From Conchocele bisecta (taxonomy: Eukaryota > Mollusca > Bivalvia > Lucinida > Thyasiridae): a DNA stretch of 64,000 nucleotides. A model generated the notes under the pieces. That model saw nothing but the letters and a program-made list of their open reading frames with translations, searched no databases and had not been told where the DNA came from. Position 1 is the first letter of the stretch, and every line of letters starts with the position of its first letter. Shown here one piece after another: positions 23,401 to 35,400 of the stretch. The DNA lies in NCBI GenBank assembly GCA_029237695.1, contig CM055274.1, positions 23,425,505-23,489,504 on the forward strand, given 5' to 3'. The translations under genes and the position numbers were made by a program.

Positions 23401-26400
23401 TAGCACAATTTTTTTAATAAAACACATATGAACTGAATGTCACATTCTCCTCTGGTGTTCATGGAGTCAGGTGAGCGAATTAGGGCCATCATGGCCCTCT
23501 TGTTTAATTATTTATACTAATTAAATGAATCGCCTGAAAAAATAATATTTTCGACAGATTAATAAGTATGATCCTTGCACATCAAAAAGTAATTACAGAG
23601 CAGAAATAGTAATGTCGGTTAACATTTTAAGGAAACTTGGTTATCGCCCCTGATATCGGTGTGAAAATTCATGTGTGATATACGAAGTATAAAAATGCCA
23701 ATTATATCGTCAGAAAATGGTTCATGACTGTTCATTTTTGCAGAACAATGTTATACATTTTTGCAGAACAATGTTATATCTAATGTATGGACGAAACAAA
23801 TATGCCTCCCTATATTATAACCTGGAACGTGGGCATGTACCTGTAATCTACAATAACTTCCGTTTCCATTGATGGAATGCTTTAATATTTCATAGGTTCA
23901 TTTGTAACCTCATCCTGCATCATTCTACAGAAAGCGTATGGTGCACGCTAACCCCAAGGTCAAAGACTTAGAAAATGTTTTGTTTCGCAAACTTTACACT
24001 TCATTATAACTTCTCTTTCCGTCAATTGAATGCTTTAATATTTCATGTGTGTATTTTTAGCTACCTGAGCGAAGCTCATATGAGCTATTGTTGCCGCTAT
24101 TATTGTCGTCGTCCGTCGTCCGTCCGTGAACATTTTCAAACGTCTTCTCCTCGGTAACCATTGGGCCTATAGTCAACAAACTTCATGGTCATGGTCCTTA
24201 GGTAGGGGGATTACAAAATTGTTAAAATGACGTCATTACGTAATCCAAGATGGCCGCCGTCTAAAAATGTTAATGTTAAGTTTACAGACTATCATATATC
24301 CCTAGTGAAAATGTGAACGAAATCCCATTGAAATCACAGTGTGATTTCACTGAAAAATTTGGTCGAAATCCCAATGGGATTCACTGAAATCCCATTGGGA
24401 TCTCGGTGAAATCTCACTGGAATTTCAGTAAAATCCCACTGATCCTGGTGAGATCTTGTTAAAATCCCACTGAAAAATTTGGTCGAAATCCCACTGGGAT
24501 CTCGCCAGATTTCAGTGAAATCCCACTGAGATCTCATTGGGATTTCTCAAAATTTCACTGGGATCTCGCCAGATTACAGTGAGATCCCACTTTATTTCAG
24601 TGAAATCCCACTGGGATCTCGCCAGATTTCAGTGAGATCTCATTGGGATTTCTCAAAATTTTACTGGGATCTCGCCAGATTACAGTGAGATCTCACTTTA
24701 TTTCAGTGAAATAAAAATAACTAACTAGAATTAACTCTGTAAATTTATCCAAGTTATGGATACAAGTCTGTGGCCGGTTTCACTTTCATATTTCAGTTCA
24801 TGTTTTTTTTAGCCTTTTTTTCTTTGCATGTCCTTGATGCAACGTCTTGTGTAGTCCGGTTCAGAGACTGGCAGTATGGGCCGGGATAATCCATGCTCGT
24901 CTTTCACTGCTGAAAAATATATGAAATTGTGTGGCAGAGCGACGGTAGTAGGGAAAGAAGGTGGGTTACAGGTATTAATGGCACGGGACGAAACTACGTA
25001 CGGTAGGTACGAAATCGTGGAAATTCTCCCAAGATATTTACGGATTTTTTTTACGTTTTTTTACAATAGAGTTAGCCAAATCAGATTGAAATAAATAATT
25101 AATAATGTAATAAACATTATTAGTTCTCGACATCAAAGGATTCCATCAGAATATATCGATTTCGTACGTAAATCTTGAAACAAAACTTTCGCACTTTTCG
25201 TCGAAGCAGAAAGTTGCAATCATCGGCCTTTCGGATGGCAATTTAATGATAATTTCAACCGTTTAATATAATATTTGTGACAGAAAACATCAATAAACTA
25301 CAGTTAAAGATACTTACCTTAAATTTACAATATGTCTGGAACAATCAACGCTTTGTAGATCGAACTGTTGGTAGATTTTCTCAACCAGGTATAGCGCGAA
25401 TAGGATTTTGATTTTCCAAAATGGCGCCCGCGTGCGAGTGGACAGAATTTGCGCGGAGGGGTACATTTGAAAAATTGAATGCGAAGCTCAATATTAGGTT
25501 CCGAAACACAAATTTAGTATCAAATAAAAGATAATTCTTTGTAATTTTCATAAATATATGCATAATATGGATAATTTAATGATTTGATGGGCGACGAGGC
25601 CGTAACTTTTGGGATTATTTACGTCGCGTAGGCAAGTCCTATGTTAATTATGCAAATGTCTCGGTGTACGTCTTTCAATTTTCTGTCCATCAAAATCCAT
25701 CTCATGAGATATAAACAGCCCGCAAATCATTTCTAAGCCGGTAGCTGGTACCAAAGCACTCGCAGACATTGCACATTTTTATCAGTGGGATCGAGTTGGT
25801 TAATCCCCAGTTAATTATCCAATTAAGTTAATACATGATAAAACAATATTTATGACACATAATTATAATACAGTGGCGTCGGAACGTGGGCAGCAGCAGG
25901 GCTGTACAAATCGGCACGCCCGACGCCCGGGACAAGTTGGTTTTGGTCTCGGGCAAGTGGCTCTATGCTGAAAGTTAGTCCTGGGCAAGTCACTATTTTC
26001 CGTTGAAACTTCCCGCAACAAGCCTGTTTTCTTCACTAGACTAATCCTAAATTGTAACATTTCATCGATCGATAACGCCTAGGGCGTGTGTCGGCTTCCC
26101 TGTGGCGATACACACTTACACAGAAGCTGCTATACTGTGTATATAGCAAGAAAAGTGATATACTAGCTGTGACCCTGATTAGATTAATTTATTCGAATTT
26201 GAAAGCATAATCCCACCGACAATTCCGCATGAACTCTGAATTTTGTGTCAACTTTTCAACACCATTTACGGAAAATAATTTGGAAATCAATATCGGCGAA
26301 ATATGGCGACAGACCTTTCGGAATACACATTTACGGGTATGAAATTATTAAGAATTGTTATTTCTCAATGAAAGTATACGATGTGACCACTCATTTGAAC

Positions 26401-29400
26401 CATCTTGACGAGACGGAATAAATGGTGGTCGCGGCATATACTTCTAAGTGCATAGAAGGAAAATATTTGTCCGCAAACATAAGCTTATCCTCAGCATGAA
26501 ATGGGTTACTGCATGATTGCCCCGTGATGCGATGATGAAAGTCGCACGTTCGCGACCATCAAAAGGCGTGTTGACCAATCAGTAACATTTCAAAACATAG
26601 CCTAAAGGTCACACAGTTTACAGCCTCGTGCTGAATGAGGTCATACAATAAACATCTGTACACACAGCTGCACTGTAAAAAATGACGTTCCCAAATTGCA
26701 CACATATTAAAACACTATTTATGTTACACTTTTAAAACATGTTTCAAAACAGCACGTGTAAGGTGTTTTGCTATGGAACACGTTTGACGTCTCACGTGTT
26801 TTGCTTTGCAACACCNNNNNNNNNNNNNNNNNNNNNNNNNNNNNNNNNNNNNNNNNNNNNNNNNNNNNNNNNNNNNNNNNNNNNNNNNNNNNNNNNNNNN
26901 NNNNNNNNNNNNNNNNNNNNNNNNNNNNNNNNNNNNNNNNNNNNNNNNNNNNNNNNNNNNNNNNNNNNNNNNNNNNNNNNNNNNNNNNNNNNNNNNNNNN
27001 NNNNNNNNNNNNNNNNNNNNNNNNNNNNNNNNNNNNNNNNNNNNNNNNNNNNNNNNNNNNNNNNNNNNNNNNNNNNNNNNNNNNNNNNNNNNNNNNNNNN
27101 NNNNNNNNNNNNNNNNNNNNNNNNNNNNNNNNNNNNNNNNNNNNNNNNNNNNNNNNNNNNNNNNNNNNNNNNNNNNNNNNNNNNNNNNNNNNNNNNNNNN
27201 NNNNNNNNNNNNNNNNNNNNNNNNNNNNNNNNNNNNNNNNNNNNNNNNNNNNNNNNNNNNNNNNNNNNNNNNNNNNNNNNNNNNNNNNNNNNNNNNNNNN
27301 NNNNNNNNNNNNNNNAGCATTTGTCAACAGCGTTTCCACAGCGTAATGCCAACATAGAAATCAAATGTTAACATATGTGTCTGTACGCCTCGAACACGGG
27401 CTTTCATCTTCGGATCAGTTAGATTTTCCAGTGACCATTCCCATAGATCCATTAGACAGTCGAAGTTCCGTAAAATACTATCTAGTGCATCAGCTTTGAC
27501 AGTCCATCGTGTTGGGCACAGTGTTTGAATATTTGGATTTGAATTTGGACTTTCTGTATCGTCTACGCAAGCCTGTCGTAGTTTCTGTCATTTAGCTTCC
27601 CGCCGTGGTGACGTCTTAACAAGTTTGGTAATCTCGAGTGCTGTCAAAGAGATATGTGGGGTATCCATGTTCTATGAACTCACTTTCTAGTTTAATTCTT
27701 GGTCTGTCTGCAAAGACGAATATGTGAATATTTTATCCCATCTCGTAGCGAAAAAGTATATAGCAAGGATTTAGAAGGATGCAAAAATCCCCCGTCTGTT
27801 CGACACTTTTTCCATTCTGCTATAATTTCTTTACTTCATTTGCATGCTTGGATTGACCTCAAACTTAATATTCTTCTTGATAATTAATTCCTTATCATCA
27901 TCCATATTTTCATTCCATACCATACTCGTGCGACCTTCATGTCCAAGGTCAAATTACTTAGAAATTTGCGTTCGTAAGATTAGCGTTAAAAGTTTTCGGC
28001 TATCCATTATCTCTGCAACGGAAAGTCGGATTGAAAAACATATATCATTTGAAATAAATTCATCAAGAAAATGTGTTTGATTTTCCGTTTTCTTAAGAAT
28101 TATTTTAACTGCGCCTCACGGTTACGGAAAGTAGTTTGGCGTGGGAGTTTATTGGGATATAAATTTTGGACAGAGACTTGCTACGGGCCAATCAAATGTT
28201 AGGGAATTGTGTAAATATTTTTGTGCTGGAATTATTGTACAGTGGTGTCGGCGTGTAACTTAGTGCACACACAAATGCTGACCCCACTGTACGAGCAATG
28301 CGATTGAATGTTCGTGTGCATGTTTCTCATTCATTCATGAAACAGACAGTATAAGTGCCAGACACATACAAATAAAACCGTAAATGTACAGTTGAACCTC
28401 TCTAAATCTGACATCCTAGGATGTCCCCAGGGTGTCCGGTTTAGAGAGATTCCACTGTAAATCCGACATGACTATGCCAAGGCATGCAGATGTTCTTTGT
28501 GAACTTCAACAGGCATCAGAGATAGATGGCAATGAAACACGTAAAATTACCGTAAATATTGTAAATGTACTTCCAGTTTTGGTTTCGGAAGCGTCCGACT
28601 GTTGCAAAAGTTACACGAACCCCATCACGAGAGAACATGTGGACGGGAAGTTCTGCAACGCCTACTGCTGCCTGTTCTCGTCCAAAGGCATCTACGATTG
28701 CTGTGATGATGTCAACAAACAGGCACCCGCAATAATGCGCGATGATGACTGCTCAGATTGGCTGAAAGAACACATGTAAGATTAACGACCCAAATTTTCT
28801 GTCTGTAACGCTGGGCTGATGTCTGCACAGATTGGCTTAAAGAGTACATGTAAGATTATTCAGTCTGTAACCACAGATTGGCTTAACCCTTTCACCCCTA
28901 AGTAACTGGAATATAAGTCATTTTGCAACCAATGAAATCGTCACAAAATGATTTTCAAACTACTCTAGTCCATTTATGACAAGGGGGTGTTTTTGCTCTC
29001 TAAAATATTAAAATTACTTTCATCTGTAGCCGATTTCATCAACATTGCAAAGTATACTTATCTAGCAAAGTATACTTTGAGGGAGTAATCATTTATTTTT
29101 CCCAAAATGCATTATTTCATATAGAACTAACCACTGCATATATTTGATGATTAAAAGCATGCAGAATTATTATACTGAATTTATTACATTATCACAGCCA
29201 AAATGGCTGTGATAATGTAATAAATTCAGTATAATAAAAATTAATAAATTTATCCTAAAATTGAAAATTTCTCCCTCAAAGTATACTTTGCTAGATAAGT
29301 ATACTTTGCAATGTTGATGAAATAAGGCTACAGATCCTGATGAGACGGCCCCGTCACGAGCCGGATCATTTGGATATACGCTGTTTACCAATACCACTAT

Positions 29401-32400
29401 AAAGGCCTGTGGTGCTGAAAGGATTAAAGAACACATGTAAGGCCAGTTTTTTTTTATTAGTTGGTTTACAGATCCGCCGACCCGATTTTTTGACAATGTG
29501 GAAAAAAATAAAAAATTTAATTTCCGATTTTTTTTAGATTTTTTTACCTCCGATCAAAAAATGTTTGTTGCTGTGCCGAGATCTTAGCAGCAGCGACAAC
29601 AACAACAACCTGCGAATGGACGATTCGATATGATTTGATATATCTCCAATATGATTTGATATATCTCCATTTCAGATTGAATGCAAAAATTCAAGATCTT
29701 AACGCTTGGGCAAATGGCCTATATTTTCTGTTTTCTTGCTCCGATGTGCTTCATATTTCATGTATGCGTTCTTCCTAGGGTCCTCTACCGCCCTGCCACA
29801 AATCCACACTCCACTCGTGCCAACTATATCAGCTGCTTCTTCGTTGTCTTGTATTTAAAATTATACCAGGTATGGTATTAATATGTACTATTAATATGTA
29901 CGCATTACGCAACCCATTCACAGTGATCAACATTCAACAGTATGTGAATATGAAACTGAGTTGCTCTGTAGAATATAAAGAAACTTGCTGAACCGACTCC
30001 CTACGTTAACCGACAAACTCTTGGTCCGGGACGATGCCGGTTAACACAAGTTTCACTCTATCACAATCACTGGCCTTTTTGTTTTTCACCGACCACAAAC
30101 CGACCCAACCATGAGCCTTAAAAAGGTGAACCGACCCAACCATGTGCCTTAAAAAGGTGATTTTTATGGTGTTCGGACCGTCCGTCTGTCCGTCACACGT
30201 TCGGTTAACCACTTCGTAACAGTTCTGAAACCGGCCATATCTTCTACATAAGTTGCTCAAGTTCTTCAATATTTAACACATCATTCATTGGTATGTGTGC
30301 TATACCTGCCTTGTCATACTTTATATTACCTTGACCTTTTGACCTTCACAGGGCTGCTGAAAGGACTTAGCAATTTCGGTTAACCAGTTTGTCACAGTTT
30401 CTCAAACTGGCCATAGCATCTACATAAGTTGCTTAACTGCTTCAATATTTCCACACTTCATTCATTTGCATGTATGCTACATCTGCCTTGCCATACTACA
30501 TATGACCTTCACCCTTTGACTTAACACTTTTGGTTCACCCGTTTGTCAGTTTCTTCAATATGCCGCCGGTGGCATCCGCGTTCGACAGACTTTTTTTTTT
30601 TTTTTTTTTTTTTATTTCCCCGACCGACCCAACCCTGTGCCAAAAAGAATAAAAAAATTGAAAAAACTTTTTTTTATTTTTATTTTTTTCCGACCGACCG
30701 ACCCGATCTCGCGGAAAAAAAATCCGTAAACCAACAAATAAAAAAAAACTGGCCTAAGATTAACCCGAATTTTCTTTCTGTAAAATTCTGGTTAATGTAC
30801 GATATTAACAAATACTTTCATAGTATTCCAGCTGATGTACTGGGGGACGTTTCACTAAACTTTGTACGTCTAAAATGTTTGTAAGTGCAAGATTGTGATA
30901 GTCTGTAAATTTCACGTTAAGTTTAACCTTGTTTTTGTGTAAACAATTATTGGATTTAAATTTAAATTTATTTAAAGGTGCATGCCCACTCGGTATAGGC
31001 ACAACATGTTCTTTATAGGAATTGAGTAAGTGCCTGATTTACAGATACAATAATTTAGTAATATTTATTTTACTGATGGTGGCGCGCGGTGATGTCGGGT
31101 TATTTTCATATGCAAATGAGGCATGATATTTTTTAATTATTTATGCTAATTAAATGCGTCGCCTGAAAAAATAATACAATGTAGTTTCGACAGATTATAA
31201 AGTATGGTCATTGCACATCAAAATATAACTACAGAGAATAGATAGTAATGTCCGTTAACATTTTAAGGCAACGTGGTTATCGCCACTGATATCAGTGTGA
31301 AACTTTACGTCTGATATAAGATGTATAATAATTCCAATCAATACGTGGGGTAATGGTGAAAGAATGTTTATTTTGCCAGAAATGTCTTAGATGATGTCCG
31401 ATATAAAGAACATGTTGTATCTACTGAGTAGGCATGCATCTTTAACATATGTTCAATAAATGTAAATCCATCAATTGAAATTTCCAGGCGATCCTAAATT
31501 TGCACTTACGAACATTTTAGTCTTACGACGTTTAGTGAAACGGCCCCCTGTAGCCGATTTCACCAACATTGCAAAGTATATTTTTCTAGCAAAGTATACT
31601 TTGAGAGAGTAATCATTTATTTTACCTGAAATGCATTATTTCATATAAAACTAACAACTGCATATATTTCATTATTAAAAGTATAAAAGTATGCAGAATT
31701 ATTATACTGAATTTATTACATTATCACAGCCATTTTGGCTGTGATAATGTAATAAATTCAGTATAACAAAAATTAATAAATTTCTCCCTCAAAGTATACT
31801 TTGCTAGAAAAGTATACTTTGCAATGTTGATGAAATATCAGGCTACTGGTATTTTGGATGAGACTTGAAACTGCTGACCCGTTCATAGTGCTTTTGTTTT
31901 GACGCAAATATACAGAGGTTCAGGGCTCCAGATAAGGAATTAGTAATTGAGTATTGTTACTCCATCATTTCTGAAGCAATTGGGTATTTCAAAATTTTAA
32001 TTGGGTAAAATAAAATCACACTAATGTTTACACATCAACAGACAGCAATTATTGAATAGTTTGTTTCGAAATGAAAACATGTCTTGGCATTTCATTAGAA
32101 TTGTCTCCTTGGAGACAATTCTAATGAAATCCCAAGATGTGTTTTCATGGAAAAATAAGAAAAATATGCTATATTTGTGATCTGTTTATTGTTTTCTGCA
32201 GCATGATAAAGGTACCACAATTGTTCTCATTGTTTTTTGATACTCGCTACTTCTGATTTCAATTCGGTTTTTGGCCATGGAGGTATACATGTAAACCCCA
32301 ATTCCTGCCTCAAATATTTTTTTTTCCCACTTTAGAAAAAATTCCACCTCAGATACTCTCCTTTTTCCAATCACTTTTCAATGGGATATGACTAATTGGA

Positions 32401-35400
32401 TCCCCCAGACAACATGGACAAAAATCGGGACACTATGGATTTGAGACCAAACATCATCTGCCGCAGACAATTCTTGTCCGGAGCATAACTCGAATACCCT
32501 TTGGAATATGTTCATGAAACTTCACGCTTGCATAGACCACGACCTAAGGGTGTGTTGCGTGCAAGAATTATAACTCTTGTGTCACTAATTTTCGAGTTTT
32601 CTTGCACTTAGTTCTTGTCTTCAGCATACTCAAATACCCTTTGGACTATTTTCATGAAACTTCAAACATTCATGGAACACGACCCAAAGGTGTGTCACGT
32701 CTCACTTTGTTTTGTACGCGCACGGATGTCTTGTCTTGAGCATAACTCGAATACTCTTTGGAATATTTTCATGAACTTCACACATGTACATGTATAGACC
32801 ACGACCCAAGGGTGTGTCATATTCAAGAATGAGAACTCTTGCCTCACAAATGTTCGAGTTATCTCCCTTTGTGTTTTTAGCTCACCTGAGCGAAGATCAT
32901 GTGAGCTATTGTTACCTCAATGTGTCCGTCCGTCCGTCCGTCCGTCCGTCCGTCCGTTGTCCGTCCGTGAACATTTTCAAACGTCCTCTCCTCTGTAACC
33001 ATTGGGCCTATAGTCACCAAACTTCATGGTCATGGTCCTTAGGTAGGGGGATTACACAATTGTTAAAATGACGTCATTACGTAACCCAAGATGGCCACCG
33101 TCTAAAAATAGCACAATGTTTTAAAAAATCTTCTTTTCAAGAACCGCCAACCAGATTTCGACAAAACTTAGTAGGGATGATCGATGTACAGTGCTCTTTC
33201 AAAGTTGTTAAAATGGTGACCCAGGGGTCAAAAATGGGCGTTGCCCGAGGGGTTAAATTGTGGTCAAATTTTATTTTGGACCGAATATGGTCATGTCATA
33301 TGAGCCGCGTCGCGAGAAAACCTGTCTTCGGGAAATTCTTGGTCAAATTAACATTTTGTTACTATGACAATGGTTTTTGTATGATGAATTGAATGCTTTT
33401 TATTGTTTCGCCCGCGAAGCGGAAAGCGAGACATAGGTTTTGCTTTTCCAATGACCAATCAGAGGCCGCGATTAGGGGTCAAAGGTGAAAAAATAAAGGC
33501 AAAAACGGCACTTCATGTATATTAGGCTACTTCAGTCGTCGGCGTCGTCGGCGTCGTCGGCGTCGTTGGCGTCGTCGTCGGCGTCGTCGGCGTCGTCGGA
33601 GTCGTCGTCGGAGTCGTCGTCGGAGTCGTCATCGTTCAATGTTAAGTTTTCGTGTTACGGTCATTACTTCAACACCTTATCAGCTACAGTCATCAAACTT
33701 TATACATACCTTTACTATGATATGTAGATGAATATAGGACTATTAAAAAAAAATCCGGGCTCCAGGGTCAAGGTCAAACTCTATTTCTTTCTATGCTACA
33801 AACTGAACATTAATGCATGAAGACCCGTTTTCTCGTGCGCTCTGTACACCTTACCTGTAGAGAGAACAATAGCCTTCTCCAGTTGAACACTTCTGCATGT
33901 GCAAGCATGTGCAAATATCCAGCTTGACCACTAAATGTCCAGCTAAATTATTACAGGTAATTTATACAGGTAAATTATTATACCTGGGTATTACATTTCC
34001 GTAAACTGTGTTGTAAATATTGTGGCAATATGTGGACCTGTGCACATATGATATGTAGATAAATATAGGACTATTATAAAAATTCTGGGCTCCAGTAGCG
34101 AGCATTATTTTTTTGTTAATTTTTAAACTTTTTTTTTTAAAACTTTTTTTCCATTTTTAGCCAGGTTTTTTTTGGGGAAAAAATCATTTTAAACTCTTTT
34201 TTTTTTTTAACTTTTTTTCCATTTTTAGCCAGGTTTTTTTGGAGAAAAAAATCCACGCTGTCAATGTTAAGTTTTCCAGTCCATTTCTTTGTTACTGTAA
34301 CACATAGGACCAACAAACTTTCACAGCTTCATAACCAAGGGGTGCCCACCACATATCACTATCCAACATGTTACCTTTTTGAACTTGACCCATTTTTTCC
34401 GCGCAGTCAATGTTAACTTTTCGCGTTTACAATGTTAAGTTTTTGTGTTTAAGTCCATTTCTTTGGTACTGTACCACCTAGGACCACCAAACTTTCACAG
34501 CTTCATAACCAAGGGGTGCCCACCACATACAACTATCCAAACAGTGACCATTTTTTTTACCTTCACCTATTATTTCTACGTAATTTACTTAGCCATTTTC
34601 AACATTAACTTTTTAACGTACGTCTGGTTAAAGTTTTTTGGTTAAAAGTTTTTCGTTATACTATATCTCTGCAACTGCTTCGCCCATTACCTTGAAACTT
34701 TACATGGGTGTTTATCATCATCCATATTTTCATTCTACCCCCCAACCGTGCGGCCCCTGTGCCCAATGTCAAGGTCAAATTACTTTGATTTTTTTGTGTA
34801 CTATATCTCTGCAACTGCTTCACCCATTACCTTGATACTTCACATGGGTGTTTATCATAATTGTCGCGCCCGCTTGCGGAAAGCGCGATATAGTCGGCAT
34901 TTTGGCTTCCGTCCGTCCGTGTGTCCGGTTAAAGTTTTTCCATCTACTATATCTCTTTTTATAGTGTCCATGCCTCGCCCCAAGGCGCGACATGCAGGCC
35001 ACGGCCATCTAGTCTACAAAAAGTGGCCTCGTTTCTTGTTGTTTTTTTTCAAATTCTTTTTCCATTTTTGTCTAGTAGCATAAGGTCGTAAGTGCTATAT
35101 ACCGACTATTATCATATACTAAAACAATTAGTGACTAGTGAGCCATAGAATATAATCTGATATTCTATGGCTCACTAGTCAATAATTGTATAATATGTTC
35201 GGGCCAGTGAAAATTGCTTTCTGGCCCAGGCTCGAGGTCAAGGCGGCGGGACAAGGCGAGACATTTGATTCCGCGGAATTCTTGTTTTGATCATAATATC
35301 TGCAATATTCATTAAGATATTATATTGTATACAACACCGCTATAATTCAGGTCGTTTGAGCAAATGAGAAGTCGCGTAAAAGCCACGTCAAACGACGTTA

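Larger units (their letters stand above)
17719..24058 (+). mobile_element. Helentron/HINE-like element, GTCCCGC family, copy 2, split by later insertions
   Basis: It starts after a T-run with the intact 5' hairpin GTCCCGCCTGCTTTAGCAGA and GCGGGAC. It then has a GGCGTC microsatellite and minisatellite units as at 1636-3401. It is interrupted by a hAT element (18257-20974) and, after a stretch of other sequence from about 21660, by a TTAA element (21865-23842). A last family unit is visible at 23847-24050. Its 3' terminus is not seen. Confidence 0.6.
33408..34862 (+). mobile_element. Helentron/HINE-like element, TCGCCCGC family
   Basis: It starts after TTT with TCGCCCGCGAAGCGGAAAGC then GA (5' hairpin), GTCGTCGGC microsatellite (33535-33633), then units with CTCCAGGGTCAAGGTCAAA and AATGTTAAGTTTT. 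The 3' end is not clear, since another family member starts at 34863. Confidence 0.55.

Noticed and set aside
25400..25450. AAAATGGCGCC as a promoter of a second gene
   Set aside because: A single YY1-like word with no exon, splice donor or coding sequence nearby.
26719..27371. Long frames across the N block
   Set aside because: They consist of unknown residues. The gap is a placeholder. The same applies to 53718-54467.
28432..28576. Upstream extension of the exon 2 reading frame as coding sequence
   Set aside because: The frame is open, but it crosses a 69-bp TA-flanked transposon hairpin. The acceptor at 28575-28576 gives the right phase and completes a signal peptide with exon 1.
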